DNA of 64,000 nt, from NCBI GenBank assembly GCA_037974335.1, contig CM075760.1, positions 46,148,138 to 46,212,137 on the forward strand, given 5' to 3'. Every line of letters begins with the position of its first letter. The first letter of the stretch is position 1. This DNA comes from Prionace glauca (Eukaryota; Chordata; Chondrichthyes; Carcharhiniformes; Carcharhinidae). Below the pieces are notes generated by a model that was given only the letters and a program-made list of their open reading frames with translations, had not been told where the DNA came from and made no database searches. Shown one piece after another: positions 44,501-56,310 of this stretch. Both the position numbers and the translations under genes were made by a program.

Positions 44501-45220
44501 GTAATTACTCAGCACTGTCTCAGTTCATGTCTAAGAAGCTCCTATAACAGTAAAACCGTGCGAGATACTGTCTCAGTTTTATTTTCCTTGACACTGTTAT
44601 TTTTAAAAATGTTTCTTTCACGGGATATGGGTCTCATTGGAATTTGGCATTTGACCATCCCCACATGGCACTCGGCACTAACTCATTACTATTTTCTTGA
44701 AGCAGGCCCCTGTTTATATTAAAATACAGCCTGGCTCTGTTAATACTCTGCTAGACCAGAGCTCAGTTTACATTGCACACGGCATTCTCTCTGGTTATGT
44801 AATATTTGATACACACCCTGTGTATATATTTCACTGTGGCAATTTTGTTCCTGCACTTAACTATGCCTCTCTTTGAATTATGTTTGTTTTACTCCATGGT
44901 TTTGTGAGATGAAGAGATAATATGTTGGGATAAAAAAGATTGCTATCAGGCAAGATCCAGAAACGGGCAGTATTGGATCACCAGTATTTTATTGTGCTGT
45001 AATTTTCTTTGTTTTTTTGTTCTTCATTGACAGTACATGCTACACAGGACTTGATATCTACTTTCACTGCAGCCAGCAGAAGTAGATTTCAGATTTCTTT
45101 TCCAGTGTCCAAAACCTCACACGGTTTGTCCTTGCAGAAGGATGCAGAGAATTGTGTTCTCCCAGCCACTTTAATCATTACTGGCATTGACCAGTGCAGT
45201 AAAAACTGAGTAAAAACTAA
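44500..45220. other. Intergenic; nothing firm
   Basis: No gene or nameable repeat. A weak D-signal-like stretch near 45005-45050 was rejected. Confidence 0.4.
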
Positions 45221-45540
45221 TACAATATAAACGCGGATATGGACAATTGCAGAAATAAGATTACATCTACTTTGATACAAACAGAGAGAGATCTAAATTA
45301 ATATAAACAGAGATAATGTCTAGTTTAATATAAACAGAAACATGGTGACATATAATATAAGCAGGGACAGCGTCGTATTTAGTACAGACAGATAATATAT
45401 CCAATTTACTATGTGCAAAGACAGACAACATAACATTCTACATGCAAGGTAGAAAGAGTTAGGGTCCAGTGGAAAATAAACGAAGGCATGGCTCATAATA
45501 CGAGCTGACACAGGGTACATTTACTGTAATATAAAGATAC
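45220..45540 (+). repeat. Degenerate ~30-bp minisatellite (same family as 1.7-2.8 kb)
   Basis: About ten degenerate units beginning taatataaacagagata, taatataaacagaaacat, aatataagcagggacag and so on. Unit length is 27-32 bp. Confidence 0.8.
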
Positions 45541-45559
45541 TGGTTCAATCCCCATGAAA

Positions 45560-46200
45560 TTTGTAAAGACGGCCGACTCTCCCATCAAAATCTTACAGGA
45601 CAGGAGTAACATGGGGTTCGCTGCAGAATGCAAAGTCCCCTCTGTACTGGCAAATTAATAACTCCTAAATCAGGAATAGCATGAGTGAGATGCAAAGAGA
45701 ATCTCCCTCTAAACTATCCAATTCAAACGTTCTTACAACATTATACTGTCTATAAACAGAGTGAAACTCCGTCTATAAATCTGTTCAAACAAAATTAAGG
45801 CAGAAAGAGCATGGACACTCTTCTATGTAAAAGCTCTCCTGCACTCTTCCTTCCGAGATCCAGGAGGCAGGTTTAAATTAGTGTTAGGTATAGGAGAAAG
45901 AGCCGTCCACACAGTTCCACAAAACACACCCAGGCTAGGTACAGCAGAGATTCGATACGGATTAAATCTTCCCTGACAAAGAGATATCAACCATTCATAA
46001 ACCAGGAACAATGAGTTCAGACGCAGAGTAAATATTCCTCTACTCTGTCCAGTCAAATACTCCAAGGACAGGGACAACACCGGCTAAATATAGGGAAAGA
46101 TTCCACATTGAATCCTTATCACCAGGTGGAACCGAGGTTAGGTGCAGAAGAAAATGTTTCAAGCATTTCAAGATCATTGATTTCTCAAGAGATCTTTTAG
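45560..46200 (+). repeat. Degenerate satellite-like tandem repeat
   Basis: Diverged units of roughly 60-90 bp share cagggacaacaccggctaaa-, tagggaaagattcc- and ctctgtccagtcaaatactc-like phrases, near 45640, 45690, 45750, 45930 and 46050. It matches a tandem repeat class common in elasmobranchs. No coding content. Confidence 0.6.
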
Positions 46201-46289
46201 AGTAAATCTCAGTCATGGATTCCAATTTATTGAATTATATTCTGTTAGAAACCTGTACCTGTGGCTGAGAGAATACATTGGGCAAACAT

Positions 46290-46370
46290 TGATTTTATCG
46301 AGCCCGGGGCAGGCTCGAGGGGCTAGATGGCCTACTCTTGCTCCCATTTCTTACGTTCTTATGTTCTTTT
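46290..46370 (+). mobile_element. CR1 3' tail, plus orientation
   Basis: gaggggctagatggcctact followed by cttacgttcttatgttcttt, the short 3' end of subfamily 2. Confidence 0.8.
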
Positions 46371-47130
46371 GCTGTGGAGTGAAGACGATGAACCATCGTG
46401 GAGAGACAAGACGCAGAACCAGACAGGAGAAAGACAGAGAAAGAGATGAAACACAGGAGATGTTCTGTGTTTTCTGTGTCATTACATTTCGGGATCAGAG
46501 GGATTATTTCCTAATTCTGAACATAGATATCATCATGATATTTTTCCTCACATAACTGATGAATAAATAATGTTGAAAAACAACCATTACTGGAATCCGT
46601 TGATTGATTTGCATGGTTCTCTCTATTTCTGTGTTGCGTTGGTGGGGAAATATTTGTTGTGTTTTTGTCAGTCAACAATCTCATTTGGAATTACTATTCT
46701 TGTATTTATTTACATAAATACCTCACTGTTTACAATGAAATGTTCATGACAGAAAAACCAGATAAACCGTCACTTATTGATCAGTTTCAACTCAAAATAG
46801 CGATTTATTTTAAGAATTTTAACAGTTGAATAAAACTGAATAAAATAACATATGAATAGAACTTTTTGAACATTCATAACTCCGGCTGTACTTAACTACA
46901 ATAAAATAAGACATTTCATTTCAGAATTAGTTCTGAAAGTTCTGATGTCACAATTAATAAAGTATCTGTGAACAGGCTGATATTCCACTGAATGTTAATC
47001 TGATTGAGGATTTAATCTGTTTAAACTCGACAAGTTAAATAAAAAAAACAGATCTGATGTCTGAAATATTCTTTCACAAATAGTGATCACACTCACACGA
47101 GGGAAGAATAAAAAATGTGGTTATCACGAA
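46370..47130. other. Intergenic, AT-rich
   Basis: No gene or repeat recognised. Confidence 0.4.
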
Positions 47131-47134
47131 GAGA

Positions 47135-47640
47135 TACAATTGTTTTTGCTCCCTCACAGGCGACAGGGAAGCGGGTTCGATTCTAACATTGGGTGACTGT
47201 GTGTGGTTTTCACATTCTATCCATTTCCATGTGAGTTCCCTCCGAGTGCTCCAGTTTCCTTCCACAGTCCCAGGATGTGCAGGTTAGGTGGATTGGCTGT
47301 GATAAATTGCCCCTTAGCGCCCAATGATGTGCAAAGTAGAATCATAGAATCGCTACAGTGCAGAAGGAGACCATTCGGTTCATCAAGTCTGCTATCCGGC
47401 AGAGCATCCTTCCCAGGCCCAATGTAAATTGTCTATGCTAAATTTCCTGTTAGTGTCCAATAATGTGTAGGTTCGGGGGATTAGCCTGTGAATATGTGTG
47501 GTTGCCGGGATCGGATGAAAGCTTGCCTAGGTAGGATGCTGTGCTGGAGAGCCCGCTGCAGAGTTATTGGACCGAATGACCATGTTTAACTGTAGGGATT
47601 ATATGATTTTATGCTTCTATGATCAGGCAGAGCAGTGATT
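47135..47640 (+). mobile_element. tRNA-headed SINE with a nested SINE piece
   Basis: Head (gaagcgggttcgattctaac), body (gtgagttccctccgagtgct; aggttaggtggattggctgt), then at about 47338-47420 a minus-oriented SINE tail (tagaatcatagaatcgctac). After it the outer element's tail continues to about 47635. Two insertion events. Confidence 0.7.
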
Positions 47641-48295
47641 ATATTCACATTAATCTCAGCGATTCCAAAGTATTACAAATTATGGGGAAATTTGAATGTA
47701 TAGAACATTTTACCTGACCTCATGTCGCCCCAAAGTTATTAAAACTCACTGAGGTACCTTTGCTGAATTTACTCGCTGTTCTCATGTTGTAACTAACCAG
47801 GTAAGTTACGTACCACAAACTCCCACAAACCCGGTTATGATAAATGGCCAACAAATTTGCGATTTTATTTGACAAATGAGGTTTTGGGTCGGACATTGGA
47901 CAGAACAGATTTGCTGTTCATAATTATATCAAGAGATTTGACATCCTGGCATTGATGTTAAATACGAATCTGGTTCTCTCTCTCTGATGATACCCATTGA
48001 GATGCTGAGTAGCACTGTTGCTGTTTTAGTTTTAGATTTCCGGAATCTGCAGCAATTTGCATTGATTTTATTGAATCTCTGGATGCGAGCTTCACTGACA
48101 AAGCTAACATTAATTGGTGATTGTGAACCACCTTGCTGAAACCTGCCCTCTGGATGGGTGACTTTCCACTGCCGCTTTAATACAACTGGGTGGCTTTCTC
48201 GGATATTTCAGTGGTGGTGAAGGGTTATTTTCATCACATGGAACTGGAGTCTGTGTAGGACAGACAGGGGAAAGATAGGAATACTCGGTTTATAG
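47640..48295. other. Intergenic
   Basis: No feature recognised. D and J relics of the pseudogene's own cluster would be expected on this side but could not be found. Confidence 0.4.
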
Positions 48296-48299
48296 TTAT

Positions 48300-49110
48300 T
48301 TGCCAAGAGAAGATGTTGTTTGAAGTATAAAAACAATTCTGTGGATTCTGGAATTCAAACCCAAAGAGAAAATGCTGGAAAATCTCAGCAGGCATGGCAA
48401 TATTTGTAAGGAGAGGGAACAGCTGACGTTTCGAGTCCAGATGTCATGAGACTGTCCAGCAATTTCTCTTTACGTTGTTTTAAGCGTCTTTGGGTGGAAT
48501 AAATTGATTCTGAATCTCTGGGGCGGAGGAATTGTGGGTTGATCCAAGACTATCACACTGAAGGAGAGACTATAAACACTATCAGGGACGGGTCGGACCC
48601 AGACCATCCAGTTGCTGACCATATTGAACACTTTGTCTTTACAGCTCAGTCTCAGGGAGCCTCAGGGATGCCCGGTTTCTGCCTCTGGCTGAGTCAACAC
48701 AACCTCCGATTCGACACTTTAAAAAAAAACTATGAAAAGAAAACACACCTCACCCCGGACACACTCTCTCACCTTTTGCCATCGGGAACTAGGTAAAAAA
48801 CAAAATCTGAAAACAATACAAACCGACTCAGAAACAATTTCTTTACAGCTGCAATCAGATTTTTGAATGGATCTACCTCGCATTAAATTGATATTTTTCT
48901 AGACCCGAGCTATGACTGCAACATAATATTCTTCACTCTCTCCCTTCCTTCTCTATGCACGGTATGCTCTGTCTGTATAGTGCGCAAGACTGTGTACTAA
49001 TGTGTGTGATAATAATAAATCAAATAAAATATATCAAAAAACACCGAGGATTATTCCCAGTGAATTGATTGCTGACACTGGAATATTCAAGAGACAAACT
49101 AACACTGAGG
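48300..49110 (-). pseudogene. IGHV: VH pseudogene (tandem copy of the cluster V)
   Basis: Read on the minus strand from 49110, it keeps part of the leader intron (matching about 40258-40360), then FR1 ([14 protein letters not shown]), then traces of FR2 and of FR3 (matching the caaagagaagatgttgtttg block at about 40000). The leader exon, the 3' end with YYC and the recombination signal are missing. FR1 contains a TGA stop. A LINE tail (48722-49018) interrupts the leader intron and another repeat (about 48330-48480) interrupts FR3. It is not functional, and it belongs to a tandem duplication with the flank at 50.4-53.4 kb. Confidence 0.85.
48722..49018 (+). mobile_element. LINE 3' tail inserted in the VH pseudogene
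   Basis: Phrases tacagctgcaatcagatttt, ggatctacctcgcattaaat and cacggtatgctctgtctgta, with the 3' end gataataataaatcaaataa. This is a common elasmobranch non-LTR 3' end, 5'-truncated. Flanking V-gene homology resumes on both sides. Confidence 0.75.
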
Positions 49111-49269
49111 CAGAAAGAGTGAGATCCATTGGAACGTCTCTGCCACTCCAAAAGGTGCAATTATATTTGAGATTCTGATATAGAGAAAAAAACAATTTGA
49201 TTGTAATTCAAGTCCCTTAATTCTGCACCCCTTCACAAGAGAATAGACATAAAGAAGATGACATGACTT

Positions 49270-49560
49270 TATCAGGGTAAAAATGCCAGTGTCCGTGGGA
49301 GTTTGCGCGTTCTTCCCGTGGTTGCGTGGGTTTCTTCCGGGTGCTCTGGTTTCCTCCCACATCCCAAAAATGTGCTTTTAGGCTGATTGATTGGGTAACA
49401 AATTGTCCCTATATTGGACCTCCCTGATCCTCGCACATTAGGCATAGACTAAAATCATGAATAGGTCACTGACCATGGGACGGCGGCGCGGGCTCGTTGG
49501 GCCGAAGGGCCTGTTTCCCGTGCTGTGTTGTTCTTTGTTCTTGTTCTTTGTTCTTTGATT
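49270..49560 (+). mobile_element. SINE with gttctttgttcttg tail
   Basis: Body gtttgcgcgttcttcccgtg ... ctggtttcctcccacatccc, then ttgattgggtaacaaattgt and a 3' end ggcggcgcgggctcgttggg ... ttctttgttctttg. The same family occurs, reversed, at 53858-54180 and 54650-54970. The head is truncated here. Confidence 0.85.
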
Positions 49561-49869
49561 TGCACATTGCAGCAAAAATATAATCCATTTGTAGAATTAT
49601 TATCGATTTATGTAACTAATTGCTGAAATAATTTTATTTCAGGTGTGGGTAGCTGTCACTGTAATTTGGGACTGAATACAAGAAGGAGGGAAGAAATGGC
49701 CCAATGTTATCGCTCGGCAATTAATGCACAAACTTAACTAATGTTCTCAGGACCCCACAGATGGTGGGATTTAAATTCCGTAAAAAAAAGTGTCTGGAAA
49801 TAAGAATTCACTTACGGTCAAGATATCATTGTCGATTGTGTAAAAACCTATCTGCTTCACTAATGTATT

Positions 49870-50300
49870 TTAGAGAAGGGAATCTGCCGTCCTTACCTGG
49901 TCTGGCCTATGTGTGATCCAAGAGCCACAGCAATGTGATTGTCTCTCACTGCCTTCGGACAAGAAGTAGGCAATAAATTCTGAACAGTCAAAGGTGCCCA
50001 TGTCCATAGAATCATTACAGAGCAGAAGAAGGCCTTTTGGCCTATCAAGCCCAAACCCACAACATTCCCACCTAAGTCTATCCCCATCACCCCACGTATA
50101 TTCCCTGCAAATTCTCCTGACATGATTGGACAATTCATCATCGTGGATCAACCTAAGCGGCATATCCTTAAACAATGTGAGTAAATGAGAAAGCAATTGG
50201 AGAATATGCAGACTCTACACAGACAGACCCAAACCGGGAGTTGAACCCGGGTCCCTGGCGCTTTGAGGCAGAAACCCTAACATATATGCCACCGTGCCAT
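49870..50300 (-). mobile_element. Dispersed repeat plus tRNA-headed SINE
   Basis: About 49880-50005 is a common repeat (ccttacctggtctggcctat; agccacagcaatgtgattgt). About 50008-50300 is a minus-oriented SINE from tail (catagaatcattacagagca) to head (gaacccgggtccctggcgct). Confidence 0.75.
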
Positions 50301-50419
50301 CCACAAATTAATTCAAAAAGGACAATCCTCATGTGATGCAATATTATACGTTAGATTTCCCCAACGGCTCCTTTTTCCTGTGAAAATTAACACTGGAAGA
50401 AAACTGGTGGACTTATAAT

Positions 50420-51800
50420 TAATTGAGCTGACAGGGAAACATGACATCGACATCAACCTTTGACAGAGAATTTATAGAATCCGAATGGACACGGTGATCA
50501 GGAAAGTTCTTTGTCAACATCCAAATCATTGCTGCTCATTTTATTGGCCACCGGCTGTAGAACATTCACTGGTAGTGGGAACTCAGGACATTAGGACTTT
50601 GTGGCATATTGCACAATATCACAAAAAATAAATGTTTTGTCTTCCACTAAACCAGGCCGTTTCTTCACTCATTGGCAGCTATGAGAGCGACTGTTAAATA
50701 ATCGAAATCAGATTATGCTGGACAACAGAACATGGTGCTGATCAGGGATAAGAGAGGTTGTCTTTTTAAAGAGGTGCAGAACGCTTAGAATATTCCAGGT
50801 ATCTGCGCTTTTCAAGACAATTGTATGATTTTAATTTACTTTTAATTATTTTCATTCTGGGGCCATTGCACTGATCTCATTGGACTGAGGAGGTGGGGAG
50901 GTCAAAATCTCTTCCTTGCAGGTCGTGAAGTTACTCACAAAGTGGCTTTAATTGTTGGAAGGACATTTATTTGGAAGTTATACAAATAAAATAGCATCTG
51001 GCCAATTTACTCGTTCCCCATACTATTTAATCACAGTGCAGCCCTTTAAAATATTTGCTTGGAAGGAATACCATTTAAAAACCTTTCTTTATTATGGGAA
51101 TCAAGCATTTATTGTATAACTGGATAAATCCCATTTAATCCTTACATATTCGCGCTAATCTGTCCCACGCAGTATTTGGCAGCAGTCCAACCTGCTGCCA
51201 ACTGCCCGAAGATATTTACAGGAAGCATCTGACGGTGTTTGTTCAGTAAGTCAAAGATCTGTTTCCTCAGTACTGAACAGTTGGCTGCAAGCCAACTTCA
51301 AACTCTTAGCATTGTCAATAGAGCCTATTTATAAACAAATCTACCCAGCAACAACTGGAGGCAATCTTAATTATTATTTTTTAAAGCTGTAAACCTACAT
51401 AAATGCTTCCCATTTCATTGGAAAAAAAAGCTACCCAGATTCTCTGGCACCTTTTTAGTAACAATGATGATCTCTCCAACGAAACAATACACTGTGATGG
51501 ATGGATAGAAATAAATACAGGCAGATTGTGAGAGTTGATTCAGAGAGGTGATATGTCTTATACTGCATAAATATGTAGGCTGGTGTTTTATTTCACTTTA
51601 TTCTTCCACGGGACGTGGGGGTCCCTGGAAAGAACAACATTTATTTCCGGTATTTAATTCCTTTTCAGCTGAGTGGTGTGGTATTGCCCAGTTATATATA
51701 TGGCGGTCCATCTTGAGACACACCTTGCTGAGGCCAAGTAGGGATGGCAGATGTGCTTCATAGGGGAATCAGAGGGTTATCTCGTCGCTATCAGTATGAA
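50420..51800 (-). repeat. VH upstream flank, tandem-duplication copy 2
   Basis: Homologue of 41090-42480, upstream of the VH pseudogene as copy 1 is upstream of the functional VH. Many small indels show that the duplication is old. Confidence 0.85.
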
Positions 51801-51884
51801 TCAAGATTTATTGATTGAATTCAAATTCCACCAGCTGCCATGGTCGGATTTAATCTCAATTTAATTTAATTAAATTTAATTCCA

Positions 51885-52430
51885 GAGATTCACCACCCTT
51901 TGAGTGAAGAAGTTCTTCCTCAACTCCATTCTAAACTGCCGCCCCCCTCCTTATCTTGAGGCTGTGCCCTCTAGTCCTTCTGTCCTTTCTGAGCGGGAAG
52001 AATCTCTCTACCTCTACCTTATCCATCCCCTTCATTATCTTATGCGTCTCTATAAGATCCCCCCTCATCCTTCTAAATTCCAACGAGTACAGACCCAGTC
52101 TATTCAGCCTCTCTTCAAAGTTCAACCCCCTCATCTCCGGTATGAGCCTAGTGAACTTCCTCTGCATTCCCTCCAAGGCCAAAATATCCTTCCACAAGTG
52201 CAACGACCAAAACTGCACACAGTACTCCAGCTGTGGCCTCACCAGTACCCTGTACAGTTGCAACAAGACCTCCCTACTTTTATATTCAATCCCCATCACT
52301 ATAAAGGCCAGCATCCCATTCGCCTTCCTGATCATCTGCTGCACCTGCAGACTGGGTTTTTGCGACTCATGCACAAGGACCCCCAGGTCCCTCTGCACCG
52401 TAGCATGCTGCAGCTTTCCCCCCTAGAAAT
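51885..52430 (-). mobile_element. CR1-like LINE 3' fragment (subfamily 2)
   Basis: An open minus-strand frame of about 155 codons covers the ORF2 end (QRDLGVLVHESQKPSLQVQQ; RPQLEYCVQFWS; GDLIETHKIMKGMDKVEVER). It lacks its 5' end and 3' tail. It is one of the better preserved pieces, so it is fairly young. Confidence 0.9.
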
Positions 52431-52880
52431 AGTAATCCCTCCCACTATTATTTATTTTTGAGAATTTATTTATGTTTATTTATTTATTTTTGAGAATTTT
52501 TACTAATTATTTTTGTGAATGGAGAATTATTGGTAATATTGGCGTCAGGCGATGACCACCTCCAAAAAGGGAGAATCTGACCGTTGCCCCTTGTCACTCA
52601 ATGATATTGCAACACTGAATCAACAACTAACAACATCTTCGAGGTTACCATTGGCTAATCGCTGTGTTAGCTGGGTATATATATGCTCCAGCTGGAATAT
52701 CAGCTCAGCCTGCTGTGAGTAACCCACCCCCTAACTCCCCAAACCTGTGCACCACCTGCACGACACATATTAGGGGACAAAAATGGTTCTCTCCACTTAC
52801 TTGAACAGTTCAAACAACATTCAAAAATCTTCATCCCATTCAGGCCAAAGCAGCCGGCTTGACAGGTATAGCATTTGCAA
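52430..52880. other. Intergenic
   Basis: Starts with a short tttatttatttttgagaatt duplication at about 52450-52530. Nothing else recognised. Confidence 0.45.
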
Positions 52881-53400
52881 ATGCCCACTCCCTTCACCAC
52901 ACAGAGTATCATTTTGTACCATCTACAAGTTTCACTTCCGAACCTCACCAAGGCTCCTTAGGCAGCCACACGGTGGGTTGCTATTTGCAAGAACAGGGTA
53001 ACAGTTACCAGGAAATATCACTTATAAATTCCCCTCCAAGTTAGTCATATACCTGATGTGGAAATATATCATCCTTCCATCACTGTCGCAGGACCGAGAT
53101 CCTAGAACTCCCTGTGTAACAGGACCGTATGGGTATCTACACCACAGGATCTGCAGCAATTCAAGAAGGTAGCTTACCACCAGTTTACTAAAGGCAATGA
53201 GGAATAGGCAACAAATACTGACTAGGCCTGCAACGTCCATATCCCTTAAATTAAAACATCAACATATCGATATTTATGTATGGATGATAACTAATGAGCG
53301 CAATTGGGTATCTTTGTAAATGGATGGCAATTGATGAAAATAAATATCAACTTTCTGAACATTTACCACCTCTTTCTCTGCCAGAAGATAGGTTCCGTTC
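52880..53400 (+). repeat. Dispersed repeat and end of the duplicated V flank
   Basis: Carries ctcaccaaggctccttaggc, ggaccgagatcctagaactc and aggatctgcagcaattcaag; it matches 44100-44500 including its unique neighbour. See the copy-1 entry for the duplication. Confidence 0.75.
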
Positions 53401-53855
53401 CACAGGAGATTCATGATTCAGAAACATCACACTATCCAAAGACAAGGAAGAAGAAGAGACGGCAACATCTGTAGGTGTATCTCAATCTCATTACGGGACA
53501 GGCCTTTGATAGAATGACAATTTTGTTACTCATCTGCTTGAAGACCGGGATTAACCTGAAGCGCAGTGTTTTGTTTATGTTGGGAGATATACATATCATA
53601 CTCATACATGGATGAATCTCAGTGAGACATTCGACACTAACATCAGGTCAGAGACTACAACATTTGGGAAACTAAGCTCTCCATCAGAAAATTCTCGGTC
53701 TCATTCATGACACAGAAAAGGCCAATTTACAACACAACTATAGCTTCATGGACAACACTTAGGGTTGAATCAATCTCTCAAAAATTGACCTCCTCAGTCA
53801 TCAACAAATGTGAAATATGAAGAAAAGACACCAAGCTGAAATGAATAGAACAAAG
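53400..53855. other. Intergenic; nothing recognised
   Basis: No gene, repeat or regulatory motif identified. Confidence 0.4.
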
Positions 53856-53857
53856 AT

Positions 53858-54185
53858 CAAAGAACAACACAACACGGGAAACAGGCCCTTCGGTCCAACG
53901 AGCCCGCGCCGCCATCTTCACAATGTGTTTTTCCTCCTCCACCCTTGACCCATGTCTATGCTTATGGTACCCCCATTGGAAACCAGATTAAGGGGAGAAT
54001 AATTTAGGGACAATTTGTTACATCAGTCAGCCTAATAACACTTCTTTGGGGTGTGGGAGGAAACCGGGACACCCGGAGAAAACCCACGCAACCACAGGGA
54101 GAATGTGCAGTTTCCCACAGACACTGGCCCAAATCCATGTATCTGGACAACTAACGGTGATAGTCACTGAGCTGTTGTGGTGCCC
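53858..54185 (-). mobile_element. SINE with gttctttgttcttg tail, reversed
   Basis: Tail (agatcaaagaacaacacaac) to body (ggaaaccgggacacccggag; aacccacgcaaccacaggga). Family mate of 49270-49560. Confidence 0.82.
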
Positions 54186-54649
54186 ATCTGCTGGTCCATT
54201 TTGAAGCAAACACAAACGACGCAAAGTACTAGGCCACTCTCGAAACATCCAAGAGCAGCCCACGCATGACCCACAGTGTGCATGCCCCTCATTAGACAAC
54301 AAGGTGGACCGACGCACATGCAGAGTAAAAGAGAAAAATATCAACACATGTAGCATTAGATTTCCAGGAACGTCCTGAGGCTCTGATCCTTATTTAAAAG
54401 TCTCCTATAACCCTCCATCCTTATTTTGCTCATGTGTCTATCTAAATAAACCTTAAACAAGTCCAGCGTGCCTGCCTCCACCACCTTACTTGGCAGTGCA
54501 TTCCATACCCCCACGACCCACTGTGTGCAAAACCTCCCTCTAGCATCCAAATTATACCTCTCCCCCCTCACCTTAAGCCTATGGCCCCTCGTGATATTTG
54601 TCTCCAATCAAGGAAAAAGCCTGCCACTGTTTACTCTACCTATACAAAG

Positions 54650-54985
54650 AACAAAAGAACAAAGAACAACACAGCACGGGAAACAGGCCCTTAGGCCCAA
54701 CGAGCCCGCGCCGCCGTCCCATGGTCAGTGACCTATTCATGATTTTAGTCTATGCCTAATGTGTGAGGATCAGGGAGGTCCTATATAAGGACAATTTGTT
54801 ACCCAATCAATCAGCCTAAAAGCACATTTTTGGGATGTGGGAGGAAACCGGAGTACCCGGAGGAAACCCACGCAACCATGGGGAGAACGCGCAAACTCCC
54901 ACGGACACAAGCCCAAATCCATGTGTCCGCACAGCAACAGAGATAGCCTCTGAGCTGTCATGATGCCCTCGAGGTGGTCCAGTTT
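54650..54985 (-). mobile_element. SINE inside the nested stack
   Basis: Tail aaagaacaacacagcacggg, body aaccggagtacccggaggaa. Same family as 49270-49560; it sits at the 3' edge of the younger CR1 copy. Confidence 0.82.
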
Positions 54986-55079
54986 ACGCACACCAACGAC
55001 AAGAAGCAGTAGGCAACTCCCGAAGCAATATCCAAGAGCAGCCCACCACAACCTGCCGCCCGCATGCCCCTTGCTGGAC

Positions 55080-56310
55080 TTAAATGCCTGTGGATAAAAA
55101 ATTCATTATTAAAAGACTCTATATCCCTGAGGCTGAAACTGAACCCTAAGCCTACAATGTTTAGTAAGGCCTGCTATATCCCCCTGTATGTAGACCGCTC
55201 ATGTGGCTGTCCAAGTGACTCTTGAACAACCCTAGCGTGCCTGCTTCCACCAACTTACTCGGCAGTGCATTCCACATCCCCACTACCCTTTGTGTGAAAA
55301 ACTGCCCTCTAATATTAGTCTTATATCTAGCCCCCCTCACCCTAAGCCCGTGACCCCTCGTTCTATCCATTTCTAATAGCGGAAAAAGCTTACCACCATT
55401 TACTCTATCTATCCCCTTCATAATCTTATAAACCTCTATTCGATCCGCCCTCAGCCGACGTCTCTCAAGGGAAAACAGCCCAAGTGCGTTCAATCTCTCC
55501 TCGTAAGACAGCCCTTCCATACCAGGCAACATCCTGGTAAATCTCCTCTGCACTCTCTCCAGGATCTCTACATCCTTCCGGTAGTACGGCGACCAGAACT
55601 GGACGCAGTACTCCAGGTGAGGCCTAACCAACGTTCTATACAACTGCAACATCAGACTCCTACTCTTATATTCTATACCCCTTCCTATGAAGGCCAACAT
55701 GCCATACGCTTTCCTCATCATATTCTGCACCTGCACCGACACCTTCAGGGACTTGTGTACCTGCACCCCCAGTCTCTCTGCGTATCTATACTCCGGATAG
55801 TTCTACCTTTTATTGTATAACTCCCCTCCACATTATTCCAGCCAAAGTGCATCACCTCGCATTTCTCCAGATTAAATTCCATTTGCCATCTATCTGCCCA
55901 ATCTACCAGCCTGTCTATGTCCTGTTGCATTGCCAGGCACTGCTCCTCAGTACCCACCAATCCAACCATCTTAGTGTCATCAGCAAATTTGCTGATCACA
56001 CATCCTACCCCCTCTCCCAAGTCATTAATATATACTACAAATAGTAGAGGTCCAAGTACCGAGCCCTGCGGCACCCCACTGGTGACAGACCTCCAATTGG
56101 AAAAGGAGCCTTCCACTATTACCCGCTGTCTCCTCCTCCCAAGCCAGTTCTCCACCCATCTACATACCTGGCCTTGTATCCCATGAGCCTTCAGCTTTTC
56201 TATCAGCCTACCATGAGGGACCTTGTCAAACGCCTTACTGAAATCCATATAGACAACATCAACGGCTTGTCCTTCGTCAACCGTTTTTGTCACCTCTTCA
56301 ATTATACCCT
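55080..56310 (-). mobile_element. Younger CR1 copy inserted in the host CR1
   Basis: From about 56310 it restarts in the middle of RT (EEVTKTVDEGQAVDVVYMDF) and runs through FADDTKMV to the ORF2 end (FFTQRVVGMWNALPSKLVEA) at 55161 and its 3' UTR. The host element's frame (LIEVHKIMKGI) breaks exactly there and resumes at 54645 with GRVNSGRLFP. Subfamily 1; one frameshift near 55750 in an otherwise well-kept sequence. Confidence 0.85.

Noticed and set aside
45005-45050. D2-like recombination signal (gtttttttgttcttcattgac)
   Set aside because: Resembles the D2 3' nonamer and spacer, but the heptamer is poor, the spacing is wrong and there is no second signal.
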